Below, piece after piece: positions 1-8,614 of a stretch of 64,000 nt of DNA. The position numbers were made by a program, and so were the translations under genes. Source of the DNA: Burkholderiales bacterium (GTDB taxonomy: Bacteria; Pseudomonadota; Gammaproteobacteria; Burkholderiales; Burkholderiaceae_E); the NCBI GenBank assembly GCA_027487815.1, contig JAIYCW010000064.1:1-64000 (forward strand), in the 5' to 3' direction. The notes beneath the pieces are model-generated. The model saw only the letters and a program-made list of their open reading frames with translations. It ran no database searches and had not been told where the DNA came from. Within the stretch, counting starts at the first letter, position 1; each line of letters opens with the position of its first letter.

Positions 1-869
1 GCCTCAAGCTCCAGAGCCCGCCCAGCCTCAACATCCTGCAGCATCGAGGTTTTGTGAGCGCCCACCGCCTGCGCCCCAGCAATACGTTTATCGAGCGATA
101 TCTTGAATTGCACGCCGAGCTTTTCGCCCACGGTTTGTGCTTCGCGCATCATGCTTGCAGCGAGCTCGCGTGAGGCGGAGAAAGTGCAGATTTCTTCGAG
201 CGTGGCATGGGTGAGTGCGCTGATTGGATTGAAACTAAGATTGCCCCACAGCTTCACCCACAACTCACCACGAATATCCTTGCTCACCGGGGCCTTGAAG
301 CCCGCGCGAATCAAGGCCGCAGATAAAGCTTCGATCCGCTCGCTGCGCGATCCATCGGGCTCACCAATAGTGAAACGATTGCCTTCAATCACCTTCACTA
401 CTCCGGGCTCCATGAGCTCGGCGGCTGGATACACAATGCCACCGATGATGCGCTCGGGCTCGATATTGGCGGCGATCACGCCACCCGGATCCACCGACTC
501 AATAGCGCGGCCTTCAAGCGGGCCCGCGAGCTTATAAAAGTACCACCACGGCACGCCATTGATCATGCTGACCACCATGGTCTGGGGCCCAAACATGGCG
601 CGCATCGCGGGCAACACATCTACCACCTGGTGCGCTTTCACTGTGACGATGACTGCATCTTGCACCCCCGCCTGAGCCATATCCTGAACCGCTCGCACAT
701 TGGGCGCATGAAGCCGCGAGCCATCTTCCTCGATCAATGAAAAGCCGCGTGCGTTAATCGCTTCGAGATTACGATTGCGCGCAATGAACGTCACCTCTTC
801 GCCTGCAGCAGACAAGCGGGCACCCAGATAGCCACCAATCGCACCGGCTCCAACAATCGCAATCTTCAT
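1..869 (-). CDS. panE: 2-dehydropantoate 2-reductase (ketopantoate reductase) family, 3' end cut by window edge
   Basis: NADPH-dependent reductase of the ApbA/PanE family, which reduces 2-dehydropantoate to pantoate in pantothenate synthesis. The protein starts MKIAIVGAGAIGGYLGARL, a Rossmann GxGxxG fold. Further on are the KLWGN segment with the family's catalytic lysine and, close to the edge, the KTSMLQDVEAGR stretch that aligns with the substrate-binding C-terminal domain. About 289 residues are visible and the stop lies outside the window. The ATG lies 2 bases after the tctA stop, so it is probably the last gene of the tct operon. Burkholderiales carry many PanE paralogues inside catabolic operons, so the true substrate may be another 2-oxo acid. 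Confidence 0.85.
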   Translation of the reverse strand, partial: MKIAIVGAGAIGGYLGARLSAAGEEVTFIARNRNLEAINARGFSLIEEDGSRLHAPNVRAVQDMAQAGVQDAVIVTVKAHQVVDVLPAMRAMFGPQTMVVSMINGVPWWYFYKLAGPLEGRAIESVDPGGVIAANIEPERIIGGIVYPAAELMEPGVVKVIEGNRFTIGEPDGSRSERIEALSAALIRAGFKAPVSKDIRGELWVKLWGNLSFNPISALTHATLEEICTFSASRELAASMMREAQTVGEKLGVQFKISLDKRIAGAQAVGAHKTSMLQDVEAGRALELE

Positions 870-871
870 CT

Positions 872-2383
872 TCAGGTCGCCACTTTCACAGACGGGCTAT
901 TAACCGCGTTTTTCACAATTCCAATCAGGGGCCACACCAACATGATCAAGGCCAGGGTGGTGATCGATCCAGCCAGGGGATTAGACCAGAAAATGCCAAG
1001 GCTACCTTGCGAGAGCAACATCGATTGACGGAAGCTCGACTCGGCCATGTCTCCCAGCACCAGCGCGAGCACCAGGGGAGCCAACGGATACTTGAGCTTC
1101 TTGAAGAGATAGCCCAAGACGCCAAAGACCATCATCAGCACCACATCAAACATGGAGCTATGCACTGTGTATGCGCCAATCGCGCAGATCACGATGATGA
1201 CCGGGGCAATCACGGCAAATGGAATACGCAGGATCGCAGCCCACCATGGCACGGTGGTGAGCACCACAATCAAGCCCACCAAATTGCCCAGATACATCGA
1301 AGCGATCAGGCCCCACACGAAATCCTTTTGCTCAACAAACAGCATCGGCCCGGGCTGCAATCCCCAGATCAAGAGGCCCCCAAGCAACACCGCTGCAGTG
1401 GGCGATCCTGGAATGCCCAGGGTGAGCATCGGCAACAAGGCAGAGGTGCCTGCGGCATGCGCTGCAGTTTCAGGAGCAATCACGCCTTCGATTTTGCCTT
1501 TGCCAAATTCATCCGGTGTTTTTGACATGCGACGTGCCATGCCATAACTCATGAAGGATGCAGGCGTGGCACCCCCTGGAGTAATGCCCATCCAACAACC
1601 GATGGCGGTAGAGCGCAGGAAAAGCTTCCAGTGCTTGATGAGCTCACCCCAGGTTTGCAACACGATCTTCATCCGGATGGTGGCGCTTTTGCCTTTGAAG
1701 GCCAGGCCCTCTTCCATCGTGAGCAAGATCTCGCCAATCCCAAATAAGCCAATCACCGCAATCAGAAAATCAAAGCCCTTGAGCAATTCCGGCACGCCAT
1801 AAGTCATGCGCAATTGCCCGGTGACGCTATCCATCCCCACGGCTGCCAGCGCAAAGCCCAGCATCATCGCGGCAATGGTTTTGACTGGCGGCTCTTTGCT
1901 CATCCCCACAAAACTGCAAAAGGTGAGCAGCTGCACCGCGAAGAATTCTGCCGGCCCAAACTTCAGCGCAAACTTTGCTAGAAACGGTGCAAGAAACGTG
2001 ATAAGTACCACTGCAATCAGCGCACCTACAAATGATGAGGTAAATGCTGCGGTGAGTGCTTGCGCAGCTTTGCCTTGTTGCGCCATCGGATGGCCATCAA
2101 AGGTGGTCGCGACTGACCAGGGCTCGCCAGGAATATTGAAGAGGATCGAGGTGATGGCTCCACCAAACAACGCACCCCAATAAATGCACGAGAGCATGAT
2201 GATGGCGGAGGTGGGATTCATCGAAAAGGTGAGGGGCAAAAGAATCGCCACGCCATTGGCCCCACCGAGTCCGGGCAACACACCAATCAGCACCCCCAGG
2301 ATGATGCCAACAAACATGAAGCCGATATTGGGCAGCGTCAGTGCAACGCTAAAGCCGTGAAACAGATTATTGAGTTCGTCCAT
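872..2383 (-). CDS. tctA: Tripartite tricarboxylate transporter permease TctA
   Basis: Large integral membrane subunit (503 residues, normal length) of a TTT-family carboxylate transporter. About a dozen hydrophobic segments are visible. The N-terminal GVLPGLGGANGVAILLPL and the later IGCWMGITPGGATPASFMSYG are the two conserved PGxGG-like re-entrant motifs of TctA. The start codon overlaps the tctB stop by one base (TAATG), which indicates translational coupling. Together with TctB and TctC it should import a di- or tricarboxylate driven by the ion gradient. The substrate cannot be read from the sequence. Confidence 0.95.
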   Translation of the reverse strand: MDELNNLFHGFSVALTLPNIGFMFVGIILGVLIGVLPGLGGANGVAILLPLTFSMNPTSAIIMLSCIYWGALFGGAITSILFNIPGEPWSVATTFDGHPMAQQGKAAQALTAAFTSSFVGALIAVVLITFLAPFLAKFALKFGPAEFFAVQLLTFCSFVGMSKEPPVKTIAAMMLGFALAAVGMDSVTGQLRMTYGVPELLKGFDFLIAVIGLFGIGEILLTMEEGLAFKGKSATIRMKIVLQTWGELIKHWKLFLRSTAIGCWMGITPGGATPASFMSYGMARRMSKTPDEFGKGKIEGVIAPETAAHAAGTSALLPMLTLGIPGSPTAAVLLGGLLIWGLQPGPMLFVEQKDFVWGLIASMYLGNLVGLIVVLTTVPWWAAILRIPFAVIAPVIIVICAIGAYTVHSSMFDVVLMMVFGVLGYLFKKLKYPLAPLVLALVLGDMAESSFRQSMLLSQGSLGIFWSNPLAGSITTLALIMLVWPLIGIVKNAVNSPSVKVAT

Positions 2384-2880
2384 TACATCCCCAACATGCG
2401 CTCAATCGGGCCTTTGGGTAGCAAGACCAAAAACCATTTTTCAAACACCAGAAAAAATGCCAAGGGCACCCCAAGGGCCACCGCCGTAGTCAACACCCAG
2501 CTGTATCCACCATGCTTCTTCATGAAGTAAGCAATCAGGATGAAGGAGGCGAGATAGATGCCCAGCCAAGCAATCAGGGCAACGTAAATCACCATCGGTA
2601 CAAGCACCGAAATCACCTGTGCGAGCTGCGAGCGCTCGGCGAATTCCTCATCGGTGCGCCGCCAGGCGATCAATTGCTTGATCAATACAAAGCCACTCGA
2701 CAAGGCCAATGCCAAGCCGATGTAAAACGGAAAGTAGCCTGACTTCGGACCATCATCCGACCAGCCAATACCTATGCGCAAGCTGTCCTTGATCACCAGA
2801 CCAGCAATGGCCAGGAGAAACACGGCAACCGCAACCTCAGGCCAGCGTACGCTGACCGCTTCAGACGAAGAAGAACTCAT
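2383..2880 (-). CDS. tctB: Tripartite tricarboxylate transporter small permease TctB
   Basis: Small membrane subunit of the TTT transporter: 165 residues with four hydrophobic helices, including residues about 14-32, 48-68 and 87-115. The sequence is poorly conserved, as usual for TctB, and the assignment rests on size, topology and its place between tctC and tctA. It is 54 bases downstream of tctC and overlaps tctA by one base. The hydrophilic, Ser/Glu-rich first ten residues precede the first helix. Confidence 0.9.
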   Translation of the reverse strand: MSSSSSEAVSVRWPEVAVAVFLLAIAGLVIKDSLRIGIGWSDDGPKSGYFPFYIGLALALSSGFVLIKQLIAWRRTDEEFAERSQLAQVISVLVPMVIYVALIAWLGIYLASFILIAYFMKKHGGYSWVLTTAVALGVPLAFFLVFEKWFLVLLPKGPIERMLGM

Positions 2881-2934
2881 AACGGGCTACTTTCCAAAAA
2901 TGACCTTGAATGGAGGATTGATGCAGTTCAAGCA

Positions 2935-3924
2935 TCAGTTGGCCATGAAGCCCGCTTCCTTCATCAACACGCGATGTTGCTGTTCATTGCGGCCCAGCCA
3001 CTCGAAGAAGGCTGGCCCCGACATGGACGTTTGTTTGAATGCGCCTTTGTTCATGAAGTCTTTCCACTCAGGCAAGGCACGCACTTTTTCCATCAGATCC
3101 ACATAAAACTTGATCTGCTCAGGGCTCACTCCAGGGGGCATAAAAATGCCTCGCAACATCACATAGTCCACCGGCAAGCCAGCCGAGGCGCAGGTTGGAA
3201 TATCAGACCAGGACTGTGTGCTGGTGAGCTTTTCCTTGTAGGGCATCTTTTCCTTATCCATTACACACAAGGGGCGCAGCTTGCCCGCGCGCCAGTGCGA
3301 CTCGGCCTCGATGGGGTTGTTCACCGTGGAATCAATATGCTTGCCCACGAGCTGCACAGCCACATCACCGCCTCCGCGAAACGGGATGTAGGTGATTTTT
3401 TTTCCGGCCGCTTTTTCGATCATCACGCTGATGATCTGGTCTTCCTGTTTGGAGCCGGTGCCACCCATCTTGATCGTACCGGGGTTGCCGCCCTTCACCG
3501 CATCAAAATAGGCTTTCGCTGTTTTATGAGGTGATTCTTCATTCACCCACAACACAAACTGGTCCAGCGCCATCATGCTCACCGGCGTCATGTCGCGCCA
3601 GTTAAACGGCACACCCGTGGCCATCGGCGTGGTGAAAAGATTGGACAAGGTGATGATGATCTTGTGCGCGTTGCCTTTGTCTTCCTTCACATTCAGAAAG
3701 CCCTCGGCACCCGCGCCCCCCGACTTGTTCACCACCACTATGGGTTGCTTGGTGAGGTTGTTTTTTGCAACTACGCCCTGGATGAAGCGGGCCATCTGAT
3801 CGGCCCCTCCCCCAGTCCCCGCTGGCACCACAAACTCGATCGGCTTGGTAGGCTCCCATGCCCACGCTCCTGCACTCAACCCAAGGGCGCAAAGGCCCGC
3901 CATGACTTGTTTCAACGACGCCAT
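2935..3924 (-). CDS. tctC: Tripartite tricarboxylate transporter substrate-binding protein (Bug family)
   Basis: Periplasmic solute receptor of the TTT transporter, 329 residues. An N-terminal signal peptide (ALGLSAGAWA, cleavage expected near residue 22) is followed by KPIEFVVPAGTGGGADQMAR, the Bug-family beta-strand and binding loop. Later GGTGSKQED and FRGGGDVAVQLVGKH are the second conserved loop and the water-bridging region that contacts a carboxylate. It lies 82 bases downstream of the acyl-CoA synthetase gene and heads the tctCBA block. Bug proteins bind many organic acids, so the ligand is undetermined. Confidence 0.95.
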   Translation of the reverse strand: MASLKQVMAGLCALGLSAGAWAWEPTKPIEFVVPAGTGGGADQMARFIQGVVAKNNLTKQPIVVVNKSGGAGAEGFLNVKEDKGNAHKIIITLSNLFTTPMATGVPFNWRDMTPVSMMALDQFVLWVNEESPHKTAKAYFDAVKGGNPGTIKMGGTGSKQEDQIISVMIEKAAGKKITYIPFRGGGDVAVQLVGKHIDSTVNNPIEAESHWRAGKLRPLCVMDKEKMPYKEKLTSTQSWSDIPTCASAGLPVDYVMLRGIFMPPGVSPEQIKFYVDLMEKVRALPEWKDFMNKGAFKQTSMSGPAFFEWLGRNEQQHRVLMKEAGFMAN

Positions 3925-4006
3925 TTCAGTCTCCTTAAAAAATCGGCCGCCGTTGTTGTGTTTAGTTGGCGGAACTCCCCGTAGTGTTCAAAGCTCGAAG
4001 ATCTCC

Positions 4007-5545
4007 TCAGCCTGCCAATCCAAGTTTGGCCGCGAGGCCAATACGCTGGAGCTTGCCGGTTGCACCTTTGGGAATCTCTTCCATGAACAAAATCTTTTTG
4101 GGGACCTTGAAGTCCGCAGCGCGCGAACCGACGAAGGTTTGCAATTCACGCTCGGTGACTTGCTGACCTTCACGCAACACCACACATGCGGCAACCTCTT
4201 CACCCAACTTGGGATGCGGCATGCCAAAGCACACCACCTGGGCCACCGCGGGGTGGTCCATCAGAATTTCATCGACCTCGCGCGGGCTCACCTTTTCGCC
4301 ACCGCGATTGATGATTTCCTTCAGCCGGCCGGTAATGGTGATGTAGCCCTCGTCGTCCATCACCCCTTGATCGCCGGTGCGAAACCAGCCATTCATAAAG
4401 CCTTCGGCATTGGCCTTGGGATTGGCCTCATAACCGGCCGTGACATTAGGGCCGCGGATCACAATTTCGCCGGTGGCCTGGGCCCCCAACATCACACCGT
4501 CTTCAGACATGATCGCAATCTCCGGGCCTGCGGCCCGACCGACCGAACCGGGCTTGCGCACTTCGGGTGGCAAGGGATTGGAGGCCATTTGATGGGTGGC
4601 TTCGGTCATGCCATAGGACTCGATCAGCGGCGCCTTGAACACTTCTTCCAGCTCTGCAATCACCTGGGGTGGCATGCTGGAGGATGACGAGCGAATAAAG
4701 CGCAAGGGATAGCGCGCGATGGTGTCCGCGTTTTTGCTTGCACGCGAGAGAATGGCTTGATGCATCGTGGGCACAGCGGTGTACCAGGTGGGCTTGCACT
4801 CTTCCATCCAGCCAAAAAACTTCAAGGCATTAAAGCCTGGGGTACAAAACACTTGCGAGCCCGCCGAAAGGGGCGCAAGCACGCCCGCAATCAGCCCATG
4901 AATATGAAACAGGGGCATGATGTTCAAACCACAGTCCTGCGTCTCGAACTTCAGGGTGTTGCGGATATGCGTGGCTGATGCGCACAGATTCTTTTGCGTG
5001 AGCGGCACAATTTTCGGACGCGAAGTCGTGCCCGAGGTGTGCAGCACCATCGACACGTCTTCGGGCTGGGCAAACCCTGGCGCTTTAGCCTCACCAGCAC
5101 TCATACCTTGCGCTTGCAGGCTGAACTGCCCCGCAGGTGCGCCTTCAGGCACCACCAGACGCGCAATCGACACGCCGAGTTTCTGTGCCACTGCCACGGC
5201 AGGCGACTCGCTGCCCTGCTCGACAATCAGCAGCTTTGCATTCAAGTCATTCAGATAAAACTCGAACTCATCCGCTCGATACGCCGGATTCAAGGGCGCG
5301 CTCGTTACGCCGCTTGCGCAAGCGATGTAGCAGCTGGCCATCTCCGGACCATTGTTCAACACAATCGCAACCCGGTCATTGCGACCCACGCCCATGGCAT
5401 TAAGCTGGGCCAGAGTGGCCGCAATCTGGGCGCGCAACCCATCGAAGTGCAGGGCTTGGCGGCCGGGCGCTGAAATGGCAGGCGCTGAGCCCTGCGCTTG
5501 AGACAATAAGTCCTTGAGCGTGCTTTGCATGACGCTTATATCCAA
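4007..5545 (-). CDS. AMP-forming acyl-CoA synthetase, oxalyl-CoA synthetase (AAE3/Pcs60)-like
   Basis: ANL-superfamily ligase of 512 residues that activates a carboxylate as acyl-AMP and then transfers it to CoA. Visible motifs are the P-loop LHTSGTTSRPKIVPLTQ, the ESYGMTEATHQM adenylate motif, GWFRTGDQG, the hinge GRLKEIINRGGEKVSPREVD and the C-terminal catalytic lysine in PKGATGKLQR. The P-loop wording and overall length resemble the AAE3/Pcs60 oxalate-CoA ligase branch more than long-chain FadD. It is the first gene of a likely operon with tctCBA and a ketopantoate reductase, suggesting that an imported carboxylate is activated with CoA. Oxalate specificity is an inference, and other short carboxylates are possible. 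Confidence 0.85.
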   Translation of the reverse strand: MDISVMQSTLKDLLSQAQGSAPAISAPGRQALHFDGLRAQIAATLAQLNAMGVGRNDRVAIVLNNGPEMASCYIACASGVTSAPLNPAYRADEFEFYLNDLNAKLLIVEQGSESPAVAVAQKLGVSIARLVVPEGAPAGQFSLQAQGMSAGEAKAPGFAQPEDVSMVLHTSGTTSRPKIVPLTQKNLCASATHIRNTLKFETQDCGLNIMPLFHIHGLIAGVLAPLSAGSQVFCTPGFNALKFFGWMEECKPTWYTAVPTMHQAILSRASKNADTIARYPLRFIRSSSSSMPPQVIAELEEVFKAPLIESYGMTEATHQMASNPLPPEVRKPGSVGRAAGPEIAIMSEDGVMLGAQATGEIVIRGPNVTAGYEANPKANAEGFMNGWFRTGDQGVMDDEGYITITGRLKEIINRGGEKVSPREVDEILMDHPAVAQVVCFGMPHPKLGEEVAACVVLREGQQVTERELQTFVGSRAADFKVPKKILFMEEIPKGATGKLQRIGLAAKLGLAG

Positions 5546-5763
5546 AAAAAGTTTGAATCTACAGCAACTGTTGGACGTGCTTGACGCTTGCAGTTACAGA
5601 ATCGGCGCGGGGTGGTGGCCTGGAGGTGCGCTTCTGCGTGGTTGGGGCAGAGACACTTAGTAGTAGAGTAAATGCTGTTTTTACAAAAACAAAGCTTATC
5701 CCACAACAGCACTCAGGCTCTCAGGTTAATACGCTCGCCACACAGGCTTGCGCATCGCTGCGC
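5546..5763. promoter_or_regulatory. Upstream region of the carboxylate operon with a palindrome
   Basis: This 218-base gap lies between the 3' end of the hydrolase operon and the start of the acyl-CoA synthetase gene. It contains an AT-rich palindrome at 5676-5691 with 7-base arms (TGTTTTT and AAAAACA) around AC, a plausible operator for the acyl-CoA synthetase/tct operon. No gene was recognised in the gap. No promoter was assigned. Confidence 0.4.
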
Positions 5764-6855
5764 CTATTTAAACGCCCAACGATCTTGTGAGGCCAAGCGA
5801 ACCGGTGCGCCTGATTGCATCCGCGTCAACGCGCCGGAGTCTTGGCGCAAATACGCATCAGCAAAAAGAGTGACTAGCGACTGGCCTGCTGAAATAAGAC
5901 GATTCTGAATCTCCAGCGTCTCGGGGCTGCGAACACGTCGACCAACATCCGGCTCCCCATTAAACATCATGTGATCCGCGCCCTCCACTACCAGCAAGTA
6001 CTTGTGACCGGCTGGCATCTCCTGATAAGGCACCTGCCTTGCGCTTGCGGGCATACGCTCGCGACCGGGGGTTTGCAGCAACTCGGGCTCCGCATCCTGA
6101 GTGCCTGTGATCGACATGAACGGCCTGCCAATCGCTGCGAAGCTATCCACCGGGCGGGGCTGACGTGCCGAGGGCGAATAAGCAATCGCGGCAACGAAGC
6201 GTGGCTCGGGCGCTAGATCATCACTCGGCACACCAAAGCGCTGGCCCATTAACGCTTGGGTAGTGACAGCGCCAAACGAGTGGCCGCTCATCATAACCAT
6301 TGGCACATTGATGGCGGCCCATTGCCATGCAGGCGTGGGCGATGAACCAGCACTACCCGGCGCCATCGCAACAGCTTGCGCTTTTGCGCGGCGCGCTACT
6401 TCATCAAGCACAAACCGCACATCGCCAATGCGCGCCAAAAGCTGTTCACCCGTGGCGCCTTCGCGCAGGCCTAGCGCAGTTTGCGCGGGTGGCTTACCTT
6501 TCCATATGGCTTCATCACTGCCTGGGTGTTGAACATGCACTGCGAGATAACCCGCCGCTGCCAGAGCCTCGCCCCACGCACGACCACCTGCACGCGAACC
6601 TCCCAGACCATGAGAAAAGATGACCCAAGGAACAGAGGCTCTGGATGCATCGGATCGCGCCGCCCCTGCCGGCAAGGCCAGCACATTCGGCATATAGAGA
6701 CGAACTGGCAAGGTGCGTGATCGAACGCTATCGCGCCACTCTTCATCAATGCGAACCACACCAGCCGTGGGCTGAGCCCAGGCGATAGAGCTTGCGCCCA
6801 TGCTCGCTGCGCAACCAAGCAGCCAGGTGCGGCGATCAGGGCTTGATATAGGCAT
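5764..6855 (-). CDS. Exported alpha/beta hydrolase, PAF-acetylhydrolase/dienelactone-hydrolase-like
   Basis: Secreted serine hydrolase. The start was taken at the ATG at 6855 (363 residues) because it gives a signal peptide with a twin-arginine-like RRTWLLG followed by a hydrophobic stretch ending IAWAQ. An upstream in-frame ATG at 6918 would bury that signal behind 21 polar residues. The oxyanion region FSHGLGGSR, the nucleophile elbow GHSFG and the late histidine in GADHMMF are all present, as in plasma PAF-acetylhydrolase-like esterases. A GGGAA-like ribosome site precedes the chosen start. The gene overlaps the DsrE-like gene by 20 bases and ends a three-gene operon. The substrate is unknown. 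Confidence 0.8.
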   Translation of the reverse strand: MPISSPDRRTWLLGCAASMGASSIAWAQPTAGVVRIDEEWRDSVRSRTLPVRLYMPNVLALPAGAARSDASRASVPWVIFSHGLGGSRAGGRAWGEALAAAGYLAVHVQHPGSDEAIWKGKPPAQTALGLREGATGEQLLARIGDVRFVLDEVARRAKAQAVAMAPGSAGSSPTPAWQWAAINVPMVMMSGHSFGAVTTQALMGQRFGVPSDDLAPEPRFVAAIAYSPSARQPRPVDSFAAIGRPFMSITGTQDAEPELLQTPGRERMPASARQVPYQEMPAGHKYLLVVEGADHMMFNGEPDVGRRVRSPETLEIQNRLISAGQSLVTLFADAYLRQDSGALTRMQSGAPVRLASQDRWAFK

Positions 6856-7300
6856 ACCCTTCCCGGGCTTGCAATCGGCCAATCCGCACCACGCCTGAAG
6901 GGGTGTAGTCCGCTTCAAGAATGAATTGATCTTTTTTCAGATTACGATTGCGCAAGGTGATCTCACAGATCTCAAAACGCACACCTCGACTGCGCAGCGC
7001 CGCAACCAACGGCCCATAAGCTGTCCCGGATTTTTCTTCCTTGGCGCCCTCCATCAAGAGGTCCACACCGTTGGCATGCGTGACCACCACCACCTGGGTA
7101 TCGGGAGCCACATCTAGATGATTGCGAATGTTGCGCAAGCCCTTGAGGCCTTGTGTAGCGGCATCATCGATGTGATAAATCACTTTATCACCGACCTGAG
7201 CGCCCGTCGGGGCAGTGACCTGCGCCCACGCCGCTGGACTGGCGGTTGCAGCACCAAGCGCTGCGGTGCTTAAGGCGATGATGAGTCGACGTCTATTCAT
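6836..7300 (-). CDS. Exported DsrE/YchN-family protein
   Basis: Protein of 154 residues with a signal peptide (MNRRRLIIALSTAALGAATA, with an Ala-x-Ala site near residue 26). The DsrE-like alpha/beta core follows: VIYHIDDAATQGLKGLRNIRNHL, TQVVVVTHANGVDLL, and FEICEITLRNRNL. Members of this family include sulfur-relay subunits and exported proteins of unknown role. One cysteine (in FEICEI) sits where many exported DsrE-like proteins have one. The start overlaps the end of the FrhB-family gene by 4 bases, so the two are likely translationally coupled. The function is not known. Confidence 0.85.
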   Translation of the reverse strand: MNRRRLIIALSTAALGAATASPAAWAQVTAPTGAQVGDKVIYHIDDAATQGLKGLRNIRNHLDVAPDTQVVVVTHANGVDLLMEGAKEEKSGTAYGPLVAALRSRGVRFEICEITLRNRNLKKDQFILEADYTPSGVVRIGRLQAREGYAYIKP

Positions 7301-8544
7301 AATTTCTCTTCCTTCGAAGTGGGGCTCAAGCCATAGGGCTTAACCAGTGGCCAGATATGATCAGGCACCATGGATTTCAAACGGCGCGGTTCATTGCGCC
7401 GCAAATGCAACACGGTTTCGATGGCCTTCATCTCCACTCGTGCGCGTGCAAACTCAAGGCCTCGCGGACCCATCCGTGGCATCAGCCAACCGACGATGGG
7501 CCGCAACCAATTGGGCATATTGCGAAGAGGCAAGCCTCCTGCCGCGCGCTCGGTGTTCTTTAAAAAGCCCTTCACCGGCCCGGCACGCTTGCCCGCAGAA
7601 CCCGGCGAATGCAGCGTGACTTCATTGCCGAGCAGACCAAGCAGCTCTGCGCCGCGCTGATTGCGCACCAGCAGCCATTGCTCACCCTGCCCACCCATAT
7701 ACCCCACGGTGATATCCGCAAGCGTGTTGGTGTAGTCCACACAAGTGCGGCAAGTCAGAGGGAAAAAATCAGCACGCAGTTTGGACAAGGGCAGCATGAG
7801 GAACGGAATCTCGCGCTTGGGCGCATCGGCATAACGCACCTCCACATGGTAGTCCGCACGAAACTCAAGATAGGTGACGCGCTCAGGGGTGGGATCGATG
7901 AGCGCAAGAAACTCGTGAAAGTTTTCAGTGGTGGTGTTATCCGAACAGGGCGTGCCGATCACATACAGCTTCTCGAAACCCAGCTCGGCTTCAAGCGCCC
8001 GCAAGGCATAAACCTGGCAAGGAATACCAATCACCGCCAAGCGCTTGATCCCCTGATCACGTGCGGGCTCCAACAATTGCAGCAAAGGCGCATACCCCAT
8101 GCGCATGCCCCGGCACTTGGCCAGATCACTGGCCTTGGTGATCAACACAGGCACCGGACGCCAACGATCATTGGGGTCCGCAGTCATCGTCAACACCGCC
8201 TGGACAGCGCCGGTCTCCATGAGTCGCTCCGCGAGCCGCGTCGTGATGCCTGTCCATTGCGCGCCGTCGCTGGGGCGCTTGAGCGAGGCACGGTACATGG
8301 CCTGAAACACCCCGAAATGCGGCTCATCGGCACGATCCGCATCACGGGTTCGTCCATGCACCTTGAGCTCGTACTTGGGGTATTGCGGCGAGATGAATTG
8401 GCATGCGCGCCCGCAGCGCTTGGGGTCGGCGGTGCGCGAAACGCCACAATCCGTGCATAAGCTGCGCGGCGGTGGTTCACCACTGGGCACTTGATGCGCG
8501 AGCGGCAATATGGAGATCACAGGATTCGGGGCAGGCAAGGTCAC
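7297..8544 (-). CDS. Coenzyme F420 hydrogenase/dehydrogenase beta-subunit (FrhB) family Fe-S flavoprotein
   Basis: Cytoplasmic redox protein of 415 residues, starting at GTG. The N terminus carries a four-cysteine Fe-S ligand pattern: C30xxC33 followed by C44xxxC48. The middle VIGIPCQVYALRALE and the later PLTCRTCVDYTNTLADI are signature stretches of the FrhB family, which also contains plant 7-hydroxymethyl-chlorophyll a reductase and archaeal F420-linked subunits. Nothing in the window suggests F420 synthesis, so an FAD-dependent reductase role is more likely. It is the first gene of an operon with the DsrE-like and hydrolase genes and is divergent from kynU. Confidence 0.85.
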   Translation of the reverse strand: MTLPAPNPVISILPLAHQVPSGEPPPRSLCTDCGVSRTADPKRCGRACQFISPQYPKYELKVHGRTRDADRADEPHFGVFQAMYRASLKRPSDGAQWTGITTRLAERLMETGAVQAVLTMTADPNDRWRPVPVLITKASDLAKCRGMRMGYAPLLQLLEPARDQGIKRLAVIGIPCQVYALRALEAELGFEKLYVIGTPCSDNTTTENFHEFLALIDPTPERVTYLEFRADYHVEVRYADAPKREIPFLMLPLSKLRADFFPLTCRTCVDYTNTLADITVGYMGGQGEQWLLVRNQRGAELLGLLGNEVTLHSPGSAGKRAGPVKGFLKNTERAAGGLPLRNMPNWLRPIVGWLMPRMGPRGLEFARARVEMKAIETVLHLRRNEPRRLKSMVPDHIWPLVKPYGLSPTSKEEKL

Positions 8545-8602
8545 TCGCGAAGCTTACGCTGCAGGCGGGCACCGCGCCAGTGCTGCAGCATGAATGCGTT
8601 AG

Positions 8603-8608
8603 TACAAT
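8603..8608 (+). promoter_or_regulatory. Candidate -10 element of kynU (near-leaderless)
   Basis: TACAAT ends 6 bases before the kynU ATG, so transcription would begin at or next to the start codon. No Shine-Dalgarno sequence is visible in front of the ATG and no convincing -35 element was found. Confidence 0.4.
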
Positions 8609-8614
8609 AAGTGC

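Noticed and set aside
3845-4687. Plus-strand frame of 280 residues
   Set aside because: It is antisense to the acyl-CoA synthetase and spans the tctC start; no domain.
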